The translations under genes and the position numbers were made by a program. The notes below the pieces were generated by a model. The model had not been told where the DNA came from. It searched no databases and saw nothing but the letters and a program-made list of their open reading frames with translations. A DNA stretch of 64,000 nucleotides from Yamagishiella unicocca (lineage: Eukaryota; Chlorophyta; Chlorophyceae; Chlamydomonadales; Volvocaceae). The stretch lies in the NCBI GenBank assembly GCA_003116995.1, contig BDSL01000085.1:1-64000 (forward strand), written 5' to 3'. Shown one piece after another: positions 12,258 to 26,722 of the stretch. Every line of letters starts with the position of its first letter. Position 1 is the stretch's first letter.

Positions 12258-12672
12258 TCGCCTAAGATGATGCCCGGACGCGGGTTTTTTAGCAACCGTT
12301 GGATCGCAGCATGGATCGACAGCAGACGGGACCCGGCAGACCTATGCACCCGGACCTGACCACGAGAGGCAGGTCGACGGGGCTGGGCCCTTGGGCCGAA
12401 GGGGGTTTGTTAGGAGTCAGGACGAGTGTGGTTACGGCAGCGCCGGCCGACTGGGGGGGCAAACGGCGGTGCAGTGCGGCGATGGTCGTGTGACATCACG
12501 GTGCTTGGGGGCCAGGTGACGGCTCGGGGCAGAAGTCCGTTTTCTTTTGACGGGCGGATCCGGGCGGAGGAACCCGGAGTAGCATACCCAAAGACGGACA
12601 TGGGAGAGAGAAGACCGCCGGGAGGCGTCGGAGTAGTTCGGGGGAAGAGGCCGCCGGTAGGCGGTGTGTGTA
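12258..12672. other. Non-coding stretch between pol and internal repeat
   Basis: About 415 bp after the pol stop. No ORF with a recognisable domain, only GC-rich sequence with a short T-run (gcgggtttttt) near 12280. It is probably part of the retroelement's internal non-coding region. Confidence 0.4.
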
Positions 12673-12784
12673 TGGGCAATGCTGGTTACACAGAGAGAGC
12701 CAGCTCGGAGGGCCTTGCGATGTGGCGCCCTACCATACATAAGTTAGTCCAAGTACGGCCGACGAGCACTTGCATGCCAGCAAT
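12673..12784 (+). repeat. Split direct repeat, internal copy (element 2)
   Basis: 112 bp starting tgggcaatgctggttacaca and ending gcatgccagcaat, found again at 15192-15303 (offset 2,519) with no difference seen by eye. In the PAT/Kangaroo model this is B1. The A2 half would follow from 12785 (agcagtggtcggag), and 12785-13146 holds no recognisable gene. Confidence 0.88.
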
Positions 12785-13146
12785 AGCAGTGGTCGGAGTG
12801 CTCGTCCAATTAGCCGTACACGCGCACGGCGCGTTCCATATCTACCTAGTAACTGTAAGCACTGACCACAGTTGCTGAACCAATATTACGGACGGTATTG
12901 ACCTTAACAATTAGGGATACCACGGAGCGACTTCACCACTGTTCATAGTTTAAAACGGACCACCCACCCCACCCTGCTATTCGGCCTAAACGCCGTATGG
13001 ATTGGGCTGCAGAGAGAAACTAGCAGAAGCAGGGAACCAGCGACCAGACATGTCAGCGAAACACAAGCCCAGACATGCACAACGCGGGAACCGCGACACC
13101 AGCGACACCCGGGGGGGCCACCCCAAGGTCCAGAGTGAGCAACCAC

Positions 13147-14382
13147 TCATCGAGGCACCTCGTGGCGGCTAGGGTCCAAATAGCGCTTGAGGATCGCGGG
13201 GGTCTTGATCTGCCCTTGCGCGTGCAGCGCCGCCATCTCAGCGCCGGCAGCAGCCGAATGTTGAAGGGAACCGCGCCGGAAGCTGTGGTTGGTCTCACCG
13301 TGGTAGGCACCACAGCGCATCAGATGTAGCCGCATTCGGGAGCCTAGCGCCGAGCTGCTAATGGCCTCGTCCTTAAAGCCCAGGTGGTCCGGACGGAGAG
13401 GCCGGAACAAGAAGCTAGTGACGGCGCTGCCAGTAGGCGCGTCGGGCAGGCTAGCCGTCCACATGTAGAGGGCCAGGGCGCGCGGGAAGCAGAGCCCCGG
13501 CTGCGAGGAGTTGGGCCGCAGGAAGACGGGCGGGGCACGCTCATAGCGGCTAACCTTCGTGCCGTGCATGGATACGCACAACACGGGCCCCGGCTCGTCT
13601 GCAGACCAGAGCATCGGAGGCAGAAGCGGGAAGCCGACGAAGGGTTCGCGGGGGTTCTCCGCATTGACAAAATCGGCGACCGCCAGCTTCCCGGTGTCGT
13701 GCCCCCGAGTGCTGGTCTGCCACATGAACAGCGCGCAGAGGAGATCACGCAGCACCACCAGCAGTCGGTCCAAGCTGGAGAGGGATGAACGGTAGGCCGC
13801 CCATAGGTGACCCACCAAGGCCAGGTAAGCGGTTTCGCTTAGCGGTACAGCGGACAGCTCCACGTACCCGCCCAGCATCGACAGCCGCTGATAAGCCTTG
13901 CGGAAGTCCTCAACCCATACGGACTCGCAAGGATTCCCCAAGCCGGTAGCCGAGCTGTAGCGACCTTCCCGCCCCAGCCGGGAGAAGAAGCCGCTGAGCA
14001 AGGAGAGGTGACTCTTCACGGCGCTGGGGCCGACAGCCTTGTCTGGGCCGCCACGCCCGCGATGGTTGGGAAGCCAACCCTCCATCAAGTACACCAGCAC
14101 GTCCTCGGGCGCACAGTTGCCCAGGTCACAACCCTGCCCGGCCCCCACCAGCCACGAAGACAACTCATTGGCAGCAGCTCGCTGCTTACGCTGAGTGCTG
14201 TCAGCCAGGGCGTGCTGCATAAGGTCATTCGCCCGAGCCAAGCCCCGGGCACGAACAGCTGAAGCGGCAGCAGGGTCGACGCAGATGGGAGGAGCGGGCC
14301 CGGCAGGCAACAACGACGCGAGGCGAAGGTCGGCAAAGGTCGGAGAGCGGACAGCCTGCAAGGCAACCACGATTCTGGTCAA
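13147..14382 (-). CDS. Tyrosine recombinase (YR) of Kangaroo-like retroelement 2
   Basis: 411-residue lambda-integrase-type recombinase that would integrate the circular form of the element. Catalytic residues are visible: Arg in TSTRGHD, HxxR in NHSFRRG (His366, Arg369) and nucleophile Tyr401 in ILKRYLD. The N-terminal helical segment (ADSTQRKQRAAANELSSWL) aligns with the paralogue at 3528-4739, as do GNPCES, MLGGY and RDLLCALFMWQ. The reading frame is intact, unlike gag and pol of the same element. It is convergent with pol, on the opposite strand, and enclosed by the two 112-bp repeats. Confidence 0.9.
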   Translation of the reverse strand: MTRIVVALQAVRSPTFADLRLASLLPAGPAPPICVDPAAASAVRARGLARANDLMQHALADSTQRKQRAAANELSSWLVGAGQGCDLGNCAPEDVLVYLMEGWLPNHRGRGGPDKAVGPSAVKSHLSLLSGFFSRLGREGRYSSATGLGNPCESVWVEDFRKAYQRLSMLGGYVELSAVPLSETAYLALVGHLWAAYRSSLSSLDRLLVVLRDLLCALFMWQTSTRGHDTGKLAVADFVNAENPREPFVGFPLLPPMLWSADEPGPVLCVSMHGTKVSRYERAPPVFLRPNSSQPGLCFPRALALYMWTASLPDAPTGSAVTSFLFRPLRPDHLGFKDEAISSSALGSRMRLHLMRCGAYHGETNHSFRRGSLQHSAAAGAEMAALHAQGQIKTPAILKRYLDPSRHEVPR

Positions 14383-15191
14383 CGGTCATGCAAGGCGCAC
14401 AGCCAGAGGCAGGTAACGCACCTCCTCGGGCCCAGGCGGGAAAGGGCCAGCCACAACGGACCCTCTTCCGGCGGAATGACCCAACTGGGGAACAGCGGCC
14501 GCGTAGAGGGGAGGCCCCAGGGGCAGAGAACCAGGGGAGGAAAGCAGCTGAGGGCCCGCGGGGCCAGGGTCCAGACCGCCAAAAGGGAAGGACGGCGGAG
14601 GCACCAGCCCAGGTGATGGCCCCGCCACGCAGGAAACGGACAACACCTGCGAAAAGCCGGATGCGGGAGAGGGGTATCGAGGTTAAGACACCAGTCAGCA
14701 TAGCCGTAAGAGGCGGTCATAGGCGAACCTCGCACCAGATCGACAACCGGCAGGTGGCAGGCGCGAACCCACGAATCCTAGGCCAGGGCAGGGAGCGCCC
14801 GACACCGGCCAAACCAGGCCCCAGACGCGATTCGCACCGAGGGAGCCCCGACGGAAGTGAGGCTAGGACTTAAGTCCAAGACAAAGGGTGCCGAGGGCGA
14901 ATCGCTGCCAACACGGAAAGGACCAAGAGTCGCCGTGGTCGGGCGCCAAGTCGGCACGGACAAATCCAATCCAGGAGCACACCCAACCTGCACAGGGCAA
15001 ATCACTATGAATTTGCAGGCATCGCGAAGACATAAAGGCGGCCAAAAAAGGCGTTTGGCGGCCGCACCCGAGACGGAAGCGGAGACGCCGCAAGGCCTAG
15101 CGCGGGATTATGATTCGCAAAAAGTGTGAAGCCGTACGAGAGACCTAAATCGCTGTTCATTGCGAGCCCTCCCACCCACCCTACAAAGGTT
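14383..15191. other. Non-coding interior between YR and right repeat
   Basis: About 0.8 kb between the start of the recombinase gene and the right terminal repeat. It contains only short, compositionally driven ORFs, and no domain or RNA gene was seen. The recombinase promoter would be expected here, but no clear element stands out. Confidence 0.4.
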
Positions 15192-15303
15192 TGGGCAATG
15201 CTGGTTACACAGAGAGAGCCAGCTCGGAGGGCCTTGCGATGTGGCGCCCTACCATACATAAGTTAGTCCAAGTACGGCCGACGAGCACTTGCATGCCAGC
15301 AAT
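15192..15303 (+). repeat. Split direct repeat, right terminal copy (element 2)
   Basis: Second copy of the 112-bp repeat at 12673-12784 and the presumed right end of retroelement 2. Base composition changes right after it (tttacacagccatgg), consistent with an element/host junction. Confidence 0.85.
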
Positions 15304-16480
15304 TTTACACAGCCATGGCTTACTCTCTTTGAGGCGCTGTTCTGGCCCTAACATGCCTACTTTCTTTGTCTTTGATGGATATTTTAGCTTGTTGATGGAC
15401 TGAGCACATTGACTGGCAACAAGCAACCCGCAGCAGGTGGGTGGAGTTTTGGGCCCTGCGGCAGGGCCCAAAACTCCACCCACCCAATTGGTCTGTCTTG
15501 GTTGGCAGTCTGTATTGCTTGGTGCGGCTGGCAGGAGCTGACTAAGCATCCTTGGTCAGGGGTGTGCCATAGATGACAGGTAGGACGGCGGCTAGCCGGT
15601 GCGTGTGCGCCCTACCTCGACGATGGAGCTAATGTTTGGACGTATCATCTTCCTCAATCAAGAATGTTTTCCTGGAATGTATGTTTCGGGAACTGTATGT
15701 TCGGTTGGACTTCCTTTACGTTCAATGTAAGCAGACTGGGAATGTCACAGGGACCCAAGAAGCCCAGTCTAGTCGTCTATTTTGGATAGATCCGCCGTGT
15801 ATACTACAATTAGATCTCGTGTAAAATAAGGGGGGCAAAAATGCAGACGTTGTAGCATTCATGGCAGGGACGACTTGGTGACGAGGATTTGAGTCTGTGG
15901 AGAAACTGCTTTCACACTTACACGGCAAGCAGCAGTCTGGACGTACGTTCTATTATCAAACGTTTTAGAGGTAATTTTGCTGAGGTCTAGCTTGGGGCGG
16001 GGCGGTGCCACGCGTACGTTGACTTCGTTGGCCATTGTTAAGGAAGAAGTCAGTCATGGACCGTGTGCATTAATCGATTCCAAATCTGGCCGCAATGCCT
16101 GACCATATTGCTATTTTGATTACAGGTGCAAGTACATACACGCACGGTCCCTAAGCACCAGCGCATCGCAACGCTCGTACGACAATAACGGATGCGCTTA
16201 GACACTACTGTCCACGCACTTAGAACAGTGACTACAGCTAAATGACTACACTGTGTCAATCACGCACTGTGTCACAACACCCCGCAGATGGAGTAGTGAT
16301 GGATACCAAATCGCTTGCAGGAGCGATACTGTGCTACCGCCGCAATCAACCAGGGCTAATACAACGGAACGAATAGTAACTAGTTCATGTGCAGTACTGA
16401 CGCCCAGGACTCAGCGACAGTTTCGTTGCTTGGCTGGTCACGTGATGGACATGTCACACCGTGTCACACGATCTGTCCAG
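15304..16480. other. Intergenic stretch with a retroelement scrap
   Basis: About 1.2 kb with lower GC and no convincing gene. It contains the 15436-15484 hairpin. The stretch at 15762-15853 recurs inverted at about 27787-27867. A short stretch around 15587-15620 resembles, inverted, the sequence at 29606-29640 just before the large retroelement ORF. A minus-strand TGTAA (16124-16120), the usual volvocine polyadenylation signal, lies about 360 nt after the stop of the gene ending at 16481. Confidence 0.5.
15436..15484. repeat. Perfect 24-bp hairpin with 1-nt loop
   Basis: The left stem 15436-15459 (ggtgggtggagttttgggcc and four more bases) is the exact reverse complement of 15461-15484, with a single G between. 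There is no T-run and no neighbouring gene end, so it is unlikely to be a bacterial-type terminator. It is one of several fold-back structures with almost no loop in this window. Confidence 0.9.
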
Positions 16481-19400
16481 TCAGGGTGCACCCTTCACAA
16501 CAATGCTACGGTACTTTGCCTCCATCATGGCACTGCTGCCATCTTGGCCATAGACACCCAGCTTGAAGTAGTGCGTTTCGGTGCCCCGGTCCTGAGTTTG
16601 CATCACCCTGACACCGTTCACATAGATCATGATGCCGCGATTGTTAGCATCGTGAGTTACCCGCAACGAGAGCCACTTGTCATAGATGTTGGATGCCAAA
16701 GTTTGGGTGTTATAATACATCAGATTACCGTTATAGACTCGCAGCTGTAGCGAGGTCGCCACTGCCGTGGCTTTGTCACCGCCGAAGATCTGCATCAGAC
16801 TGGATGCGTGGGTGCCAGAAGGGACGTACAGATCAAAACTGATCTCATGGAGCCCAGTTGTGTAGTCATTGTAGATGCGTATCTCGGTACGAGGACGGGT
16901 CGGATTGTTCTCTTCGAACGGTGGGTCATTACTCATGACCTTCGTGGTGTGCACGCAATTGATAAAGGTGTACCGATCACCCTCAGGAAGGCTCCAAGGA
17001 CGTTGGATTTTGTACTCGAATGTGGGAACGCAGTTTGGCGCCTGAGATGGTGGTGGTGGTGGAGACACTGCAGCTGCAGCACACAGCAACCAAAGCAAGC
17101 GTGTCAGCCCGAGTATGCGAGGGTTACATACGTATATATACATAAAGGAAATATTATATTTATATTTTTTATATTTATTTTGGTTTGGTGCCGATCTACA
17201 CAATATATAGATAGGATCCATGCATGGGAAGGGATATGGGAATAGATAGCCCAGCGCGCCTGTAAGTAATAATATATAAACAGCCAAAACAGCGGAACGT
17301 AATACAAGGCAATACACGGATCTGGTGTGTGGCTGTGTCTGATCGGTTATTAGCTAGGCAGGGTTATTTATTAAGTAAGCGTGATACATACAGTACCGAA
17401 CTTTACTGAACGTAGCGTAGCACGGCATGCACTGGTCACTGGTAGAAGTCTCCTTGAATTCCGTCTTACTTGTCTATCGGTGAATACCTGCCTACCTAGC
17501 GGCGGTCTTCACCTGTCGCTGACTGTAGCGGGTCGTACAGCACGACCGCCGCCCGCCAGCGGAGCCCTACCTTCGCTCTGACTTATCTTTGGCGCTTCGC
17601 CCAACCGGTAGTTATCTCTACCACCCCTACGGACTGGTGGTACAACAGAAACGGTGCCGCCTAGCAGCAACGCTATGAGGCAGCAGCATGCAGCGCGGCC
17701 TGGCGAGAGCAGGTGACGCGGTTCGTTCCCTTGCTTCGCATGCATCTTTGCTTATCCCGGACGACAATGATGAACTCGTGCATGCGTGCGCAAGGACAGC
17801 GAATTCTGGAATCCGTGCTGACGACCAAAGATTGACGCCCTCTTTGGGGATACGTAGGGCGGTAACCTACGCAGCGGGGGCTGCGTGGATGGACAGGAAG
17901 GATCGCGCACTCGCAGGTCTGACGCGAATCCCACAGCTGATAGGGCAGCTTGGCAAGGGTGACGGGCTGGACAGGTCGCATGGGCGCAGTGCTTGCGCAG
18001 CCACTTTCACACGCCACTTTCACATGCCATCATACATGCCATAATACATGCATGTAGCTAGCGCCGAGACTTCATCAAACACTGCACACTCATCACCTGC
18101 GGTGCCACCTTGGGGCGGGAGAAAGTTACAACCATGCATTCACCACTGCAGGGCTACGCCCAGCGACACTATTATTACAACCATTCACCACGGCAGCCCT
18201 CACCTGCTGTCTTGGTCCAGCTGATCAGCCTGCCAGGTGTCACCGCGACAGAGATACCCATTGTCTTGGTCTTGAGCCAGCAGTAGGGGGCGCTGTCACC
18301 ATTGTAGCCCTTGGGTGCGTACATAAATACAGCACACCTCGAGTCACCATCACACGCGGCTTTGCAGCATCCGACTGTTGTGCAGACGGGCTGGCTCAGA
18401 TCAAAGCCGCTGAAGTCCCTGTCGGGATCGGCTGCATAGCCATCTGCAATGGTGGGTAAAGTTTGGCCAGCCATGTCATCTGCAAAGACTGGTGCATGGC
18501 ACGTTGGAGACGGGGAAAAGTACAAACATTCACCAGCCCTCACCTGTCTTGGTCCAGCTGATCAGCCTGCCAGGTGTCACCGCGACAGAGATGCCCATTG
18601 TCTTGGTCTTGAGCCAGCAGTAGGGGGCGCTGTTACCATAGTAGCCGTTGGGTGCATACATAAATACAGCACACCTTGAGTCACCATCACATGCGGCTTT
18701 GCAGCACCCGACTGTTGTGCAGACGGGCTGGCTCAGATCAAAGCCACTGTAGTCCCTGTCGGGATCGGCTGCATATCCATTGTCGACACCTGCTGTGTTG
18801 ATGCAGTGCACCATGCATGTTAAAATCTGCCACTAGCATCACCAGGGGCTGTCCGCCGGCCATGCTTACTTCAGGCAAAACAGTCAAAACATGGCAGAAA
18901 CGAAGTTACCTTTCACATAGCTGATGACGCCAGGCAGGGCATTGCCACTAGTTAGGCTAGGAACACCAGAAGTTATCTTGTTCTTGATCCAGCAGCAGTT
19001 TGTGCACCAAGAGATAGTGCCGAACATGAAGACCCCACAGCTGGGGTTAGCATCACACTGGGCCTTGCAGCAAACCGTGTCACGGCAGCCAGTGTTACTG
19101 CCGCCACCAACAATGTCAGTAGCTCCCATGGAGACGTAGTCACGTCCGGGAAAGCTGTTGTAACCCACAACTGCAGTTGTGATGAACAGCTGGTTAAATC
19201 ACGTCGGACTGCACGCCATTACTCTGTAAGCAGCTAAAAGTGCAGCAGTAAGTTACCTTTCACATAGCTGATGACGCCAGGCAGGGCATTGCCACTAGTT
19301 AGGCTAGGAACACCAGAAGTTATCTTGTTCTTGATCCAGCAGCAGTTTGTGCACCAAGAGATAGTGCCGAACATGAAGACCCCACAGCTGGGGTTAGCAT

Positions 19401-19845
19401 CACACTGGGCCTTGCAGCAAACTGTGTCACGGCAGCCAGTGTTACTGCCGCCACCAACAATGTCAGTAGCTCCCAAGGAGACGTAGTCACGTCCGAAAAA
19501 GCTGATGTAGCCCAACGCAGCCTCTTGTGCACCTGCGTGGACCAGGGACACGATCAACTGGCACCAGGCTGACCTACAACATTAACCAGGTGCGGTCGCT
19601 GCGTCATGTTCATATCATGGCTCACAGTCAAATTCTTACGTACAGAAGATTAAGGGCGGCAAGGCAATCAACAAGGCGGATATATATCGCAGCAGCAGTG
19701 GAAGTTGTTGTATATTGCTTTGACCGCCGCCGCTCAACTTACTTGCCACAGCCATCAGTATTAGGATGGTGCAGAGCAGCGCTATGACCCTATGAATTGC
19801 CGGATTGTGTGGGTGCCGAGTTAGCTGGATGCGTGTCCAGTACAT
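16481..19845 (-). CDS. Gene A: secreted protein, PAN/Apple-like modules plus PL7/citrate-binding-like domain
   Basis: Minus-strand exons, all phase 1 and with GT-AG borders: 19845-19743 (start and hydrophobic IHRVIALLCTILILMAVAS), 19532-19257, 19170-18910, 18789-18544, 18443-18204 and 17073-16481. The four middle exons each encode an 80-90-residue cysteine-rich module (CCKAxCDxxxxCxVFM then CWxK), resembling PAN/Apple domains. The last exon starts with a short proline linker (SPPPPPSQAP) and has RTEIRIYNDY, LMQIFGG and YFKLGVYGQ, the pattern of PL7 alginate-lyase/citrate-binding jelly rolls. The usual QIH histidine is Phe, so it may bind sugar acids rather than cleave. A second signal-like ORF start at 17745 means the last exon could instead belong to a separate gene. 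Confidence 0.6.
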
Positions 19846-20782
19846 CGATTGCAAGCATTGATATATTGCCATGCATGCGCGACGAGCCGCGACAAACCTT
19901 TCGGGGCCGGCGGGCTGATGTATAGACCTCATCTATCCCTACGTACTTCGTCGATAGCTACGTAGAGAACTTTCTCACCTACGTATACAAGGTGCGTGAT
20001 GAATGCAATTTATGTCAGCACCCGCAGGATGGCGGGAGACCGTATGCGATCAATGGTTTGCAACCCTGTAGCTGAAAGGAGAGAAGATCTCAGCACTCAC
20101 CAGCGAGAATATTATAATGAGCGCTGCGTCAGCAGGCCGATGCGTCAGGCTGATGCAGCCAATCGCCCCTTCGTTATCAATAAGGATATATAGAGATGCA
20201 TACCGGCAGGGCGGTTTAAGTAAGGCGCTGGCCACGGCAGAGAACGGGCAACGCCGTACCGCCGTACTGACGGATTTGCAAGATAAGAAAATATGACCTA
20301 CACGTTGAGTGATAGCAGATGTGGGCAGCTTGCGGGGTCCGGTAGGTCGTGTTAAATCAAATAAATGCGCTGCGGTACCGGTACGTGCGTGGCCAGAGAA
20401 CGTGTGCCGTGGAGAAGGCAAAGCCGTACGTTTATTTGTACGCCAGAATCGATCAGCGGCGGACGGAGCCAGAGTTGCCTGTATAGCTTCTAAGCAGAGC
20501 GTTTCCCGCGAAAATTTTCTCGGCCTGCTGTCCGCATATATAGCACCGTTCTATCTAAGCAGAGTGCCTCGCTCTCGCGAAACGTTGCCGAGGCTGCCCG
20601 CACAGTTTCTAATAAGCAGAGCGCCGTTCGCGAAAAGTTTCCTACGTAGGCTGCCCGTATAGCTTCTAAGCAGGGCGCTTCCTGCGAATGAAAAGTTACC
20701 CGGGTTGACCGCATTTTCCCATTTTCCCGATAAAATTTTATCGGCCTGTCCGCATAAGTAGCTCCTGATGATGACCAGAGCG
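17647..20782 (-). repeat. Left arm of large inverted duplication
   Basis: About 3.1 kb that matches 21786-25061 in reverse complement, nearly base for base by eye with scattered small indels. The arm contains gene A exons 1-5, their introns and upstream region. Its outer edge is near the gcaccgttt sequence; beyond that the left side continues to the PL7-like exon and the right side to the expansin-like exon. Exon lengths are identical in the two arms (103, 276, 261, 246 and 240 bp). Confidence 0.92.
20502..20509. promoter_or_regulatory. E2F-like site upstream of gene A
   Basis: TTTCCCGC, an exact fit to the E2F/DP consensus TTTSSCGC, inside the palindromic context TTTCCCGCGAAA. It lies about 660 bp upstream of the gene A start and is conserved as GCGGGAAA in the other two copies. 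It sits in a run of degenerate modules (ctctgcttagaagctata, aaacnttttcgcg). Function is inferred from motif only. Confidence 0.35.
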
Positions 20783-21785
20783 CTTCGCGCAAATGTTTTC
20801 TCGGCCTGCCCGTTTTTTTAGGCATTGGATCCGTCCAGGTGGCAGTGGGCATATGAGCAACTGGGACAGCTCGGCTCTTTTGTCGAGTCCTAGTCCATGT
20901 GACAGGCAGTTGAGCGCGTATAATAAGGACCTACAGTAGTCCCCGCTGGGTTGAATGCTCCGCCCGAAAAAGGTGTGAATGGTGAGCAGGCGGCACCTGA
21001 AGCAAATCTTAGGGGCTGCTGCAGGAGTAAGACCTGCATAATCAAAAACTCAGGTGCGTGGTCGCTGGCCGTATCTGTAAAAATACCGCGACCTTCCATA
21101 ATCCACGCCAGGCCAAGTGCCGGCGTAACCTTTCTTTCGTTTCTTTCTTTCTACCCGGGTTGACAGCATTTTCCCGTTTTCCCGATAAAATTTTATCGGC
21201 CTGTCCATTTTATCGGCCTGTCCGCATAAGTACGTAGCTCCTGATGATGACCAGAGCGCTTCGCGCAAAAATTTTCTCGGCCTGCCCGTTTATTTAGGCA
21301 TTGGATCCGTCCAGACAGACTCCGCCTCTTCCAGTAGGCACTGCCAGTTGGCAACTCGACCGGCTACCCGCCGGTAATAACTCGACCGGCTACTGACCGT
21401 GTTCCCGTGTTCCCAAGAATGACCGCGCGCTTTCTTGTCAGGGTCCACTGCTGTGTTGGGCGAGGTGATGAGGTGTCAAGTGTTTATTTTGGGTGGCTTT
21501 CGGGGCGTCTGCTGGCTGCTAGCGCTGACATCTCGTATGGTGCGGTGATGTCTGGATCTTCCCCCTTGCTTGGGTTTGGCCAGTGCGTGCTAGATAGAGG
21601 CCCCAGGCAGGACCAGATGACAAGTTAGAGCCTGACATATGCAAAACAGAGGGCTCCGTCCCCAGAAGGATGGCAACCCAGCTACCCCTGGGTACCTACC
21701 CGCCCGCCGCGTGTATACCCAGCTACCCCTGGCTGGGCGGGTAGGTACACCGAGATCATTATTAATTATTACCGGGTCGAGTTGC
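20783..21785. other. Spacer of the inverted duplication
   Basis: About 1.0 kb of non-duplicated sequence between the two arms and between the divergent genes A and B. It includes a second, direct copy (about 21150-21315) of the inner edge of the left arm with the palindrome cgataaaattttatcg. It also has a near-tandem pair of cagctacccctgg segments around 21680-21730. Nothing here looks coding. It probably forms part of the bidirectional upstream region. Confidence 0.6.
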
Positions 21786-22055
21786 CTGGTCATCATCAGG
21801 AGCTACTTTACTTATGCGGACAGGCCGATAAAATTTTATCGGGAAAATGGGAAAATGCGGTCAACCCGGGTAACTTTTCATTCGCAGGAAGCGCCCTGCT
21901 TAGAAGCTATACGGGCAGCCTAGGAAACTTTTCGCGAACGGCGCTCTGCTTATTAGAAACTGTGCGGGCAGCCTCGGCAACGTTTCGCGAGAGCGAGGCA
22001 CTCTGCTTAGATAGAACGGTGCTATATATGCGGACAGCAGGCCGAGAAAATTTTC

Positions 22056-22063
22056 GCGGGAAA
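22056..22063. promoter_or_regulatory. E2F-like site upstream of gene B
   Basis: GCGGGAAA, the reverse complement of TTTCCCGC, at the position mirror-symmetrical to 20502-20509 and about 650 bp upstream of the gene B start. A TATA-like ctatatat lies nearby at about 22022 and another at about 22365. Confidence 0.35.
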
Positions 22064-22713
22064 CGCTCTGCTTAGAAGCTATACAGGCAACTCTGGCTCC
22101 GTCCGCCGCTGATCGATTCTGGCGTACAAATAAACGTACGGCTTTGCCTTCTCCACGGCACACGTTCTCTGGCCACGCATGTACGGCAGCGCATTTATTT
22201 GATTTAACACGACCTACCGGACCCCGCAAGCTGCCCACATCTGCTATCACTCAACGTGTAGGTCATATTTTCTTATCTTGCAAATCCGTCAGTACGGCGG
22301 TACGGCGTTGCCCGTTCTCTGCCGTGGCCAGCGCCTTACTTAAACCGCCCTGCCGGTATGCATCTCTATATATCCTTATTGATAACGAAGGGGCGATTGG
22401 CTGCATCAGCCTGACGCATCGGCCTGCTGACGCAGCGCTCATTATAATATTCTCGCTGGTGAGTGCTGAGATCTTCTCTCCTTTCAGCTACAGGGTTGCA
22501 AACCATTGATCGCATACGGTCTCCCGCCATCCTGCGGGTGCTGACATAAATTGCATTCATCACGCACCTTGTATACGTAGGTGAGAAAGTTCTCTACGTA
22601 GCTATCGACGAAGTACGTAGGGATAGATGAGGTCTATACATCAGCCCGCCGGCCCCGAAAGGTTTGTCGCGGCTCGTCGCGCATGCATGGCAATATATCA
22701 ATGCTTGCAATCG

Positions 22714-25970
<3,257 letters not shown>

Positions 25971-26720
25971 CATGCACGCCGCAATGGATGACATAGATAC
26001 TCCTTCGAAATCAGGGATACGTACTCTTACCTGTTAGAGACTCCGTCCGCTGTGAAGCTGCTGACTCGCGTGTATGTGATTTGACGCCTACTTTGGAATA
26101 GGTATGTCGTCTTGCAGGATTATGGCGAGCTAGCTAGTTAGATATACAATAGAACAATAGTAGCACGTACGCTGCGTGCAGGATTACTAAGCAACGCATG
26201 CATGCCGTTCAATGTGCACGGAGCGAGGGTCCATCGATGTATGGGCGTGTCGATGTATGTGTCACTTGGTCCTGTCTGCACTGCAAACAAGTAAGCGCGT
26301 TCCGGCAGCTGTCTCAGACTCCGCCCCTATATTCCCGCACCACCGGGGAGTCTACTTTGCTTTGTGTGTGTTTGTTATTTAGGGTTGCCCTCAAGGTGTC
26401 GCCGGGCGCGGATGATGGAGCCGGCTGTCTCGATTGTATGGGTGTGTATTTTTGTACAGGCTTTCGTGGTTTGCTCTGAGGTTCAGTTACCCAATCTGGT
26501 GGAGGAGTGTTTTGAGGGTCTTTGGGACGGAGCGTGCCTGTGGCTCCCAGAGTGCGTGGCAATTTGTGTTTCAGTGTAGCTTAGCGCACCTCCCATCCTG
26601 CCTTGCGTAGTTCGGCTGCTAGCTTTTCATGTATGTTGCGCGGTCTTCTGTCTGAGCTAATTTCTTATCGTGTTGTAGGTCTCCTGTGTATCCCACTTCA
26701 ATTACGTATGTAAACAGTAT
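25971..26720. other. Intergenic stretch
   Basis: About 750 bp downstream of gene B with no supported gene. The later part (from about 26310) may be the 3' end of the degenerate LINE that is clearer at 26723-27430, but no motif supports this. Confidence 0.4.
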
Positions 26721-26722
26721 GT

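Larger units (their letters stand above)
7061..15303 (+). mobile_element. Kangaroo/PAT-like retroelement 2 (gag, pol, inverse YR, split direct repeats)
   Basis: Order on the plus strand: gag (about 7340-9165), RT/RNase H/methylase-like pol (9380-12257), internal direct repeat (12673-12784), minus-strand recombinase (13147-14382), right direct repeat (15192-15303). This matches the DIRS order, and the reversed recombinase plus split direct repeats match Kangaroo. A left-terminal copy of the sequence that follows the internal repeat (A1, equal to 12785 onward) was not found near 7 kb, so the left end is either truncated or replaced by the satellite. gag and pol need three single-base frame changes to read through; the recombinase is intact. 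Confidence 0.75.

Noticed and set aside
15436..15484. Rho-independent terminator
   Set aside because: Strong stem but no U-run, no adjacent gene end, and a nuclear algal genome.
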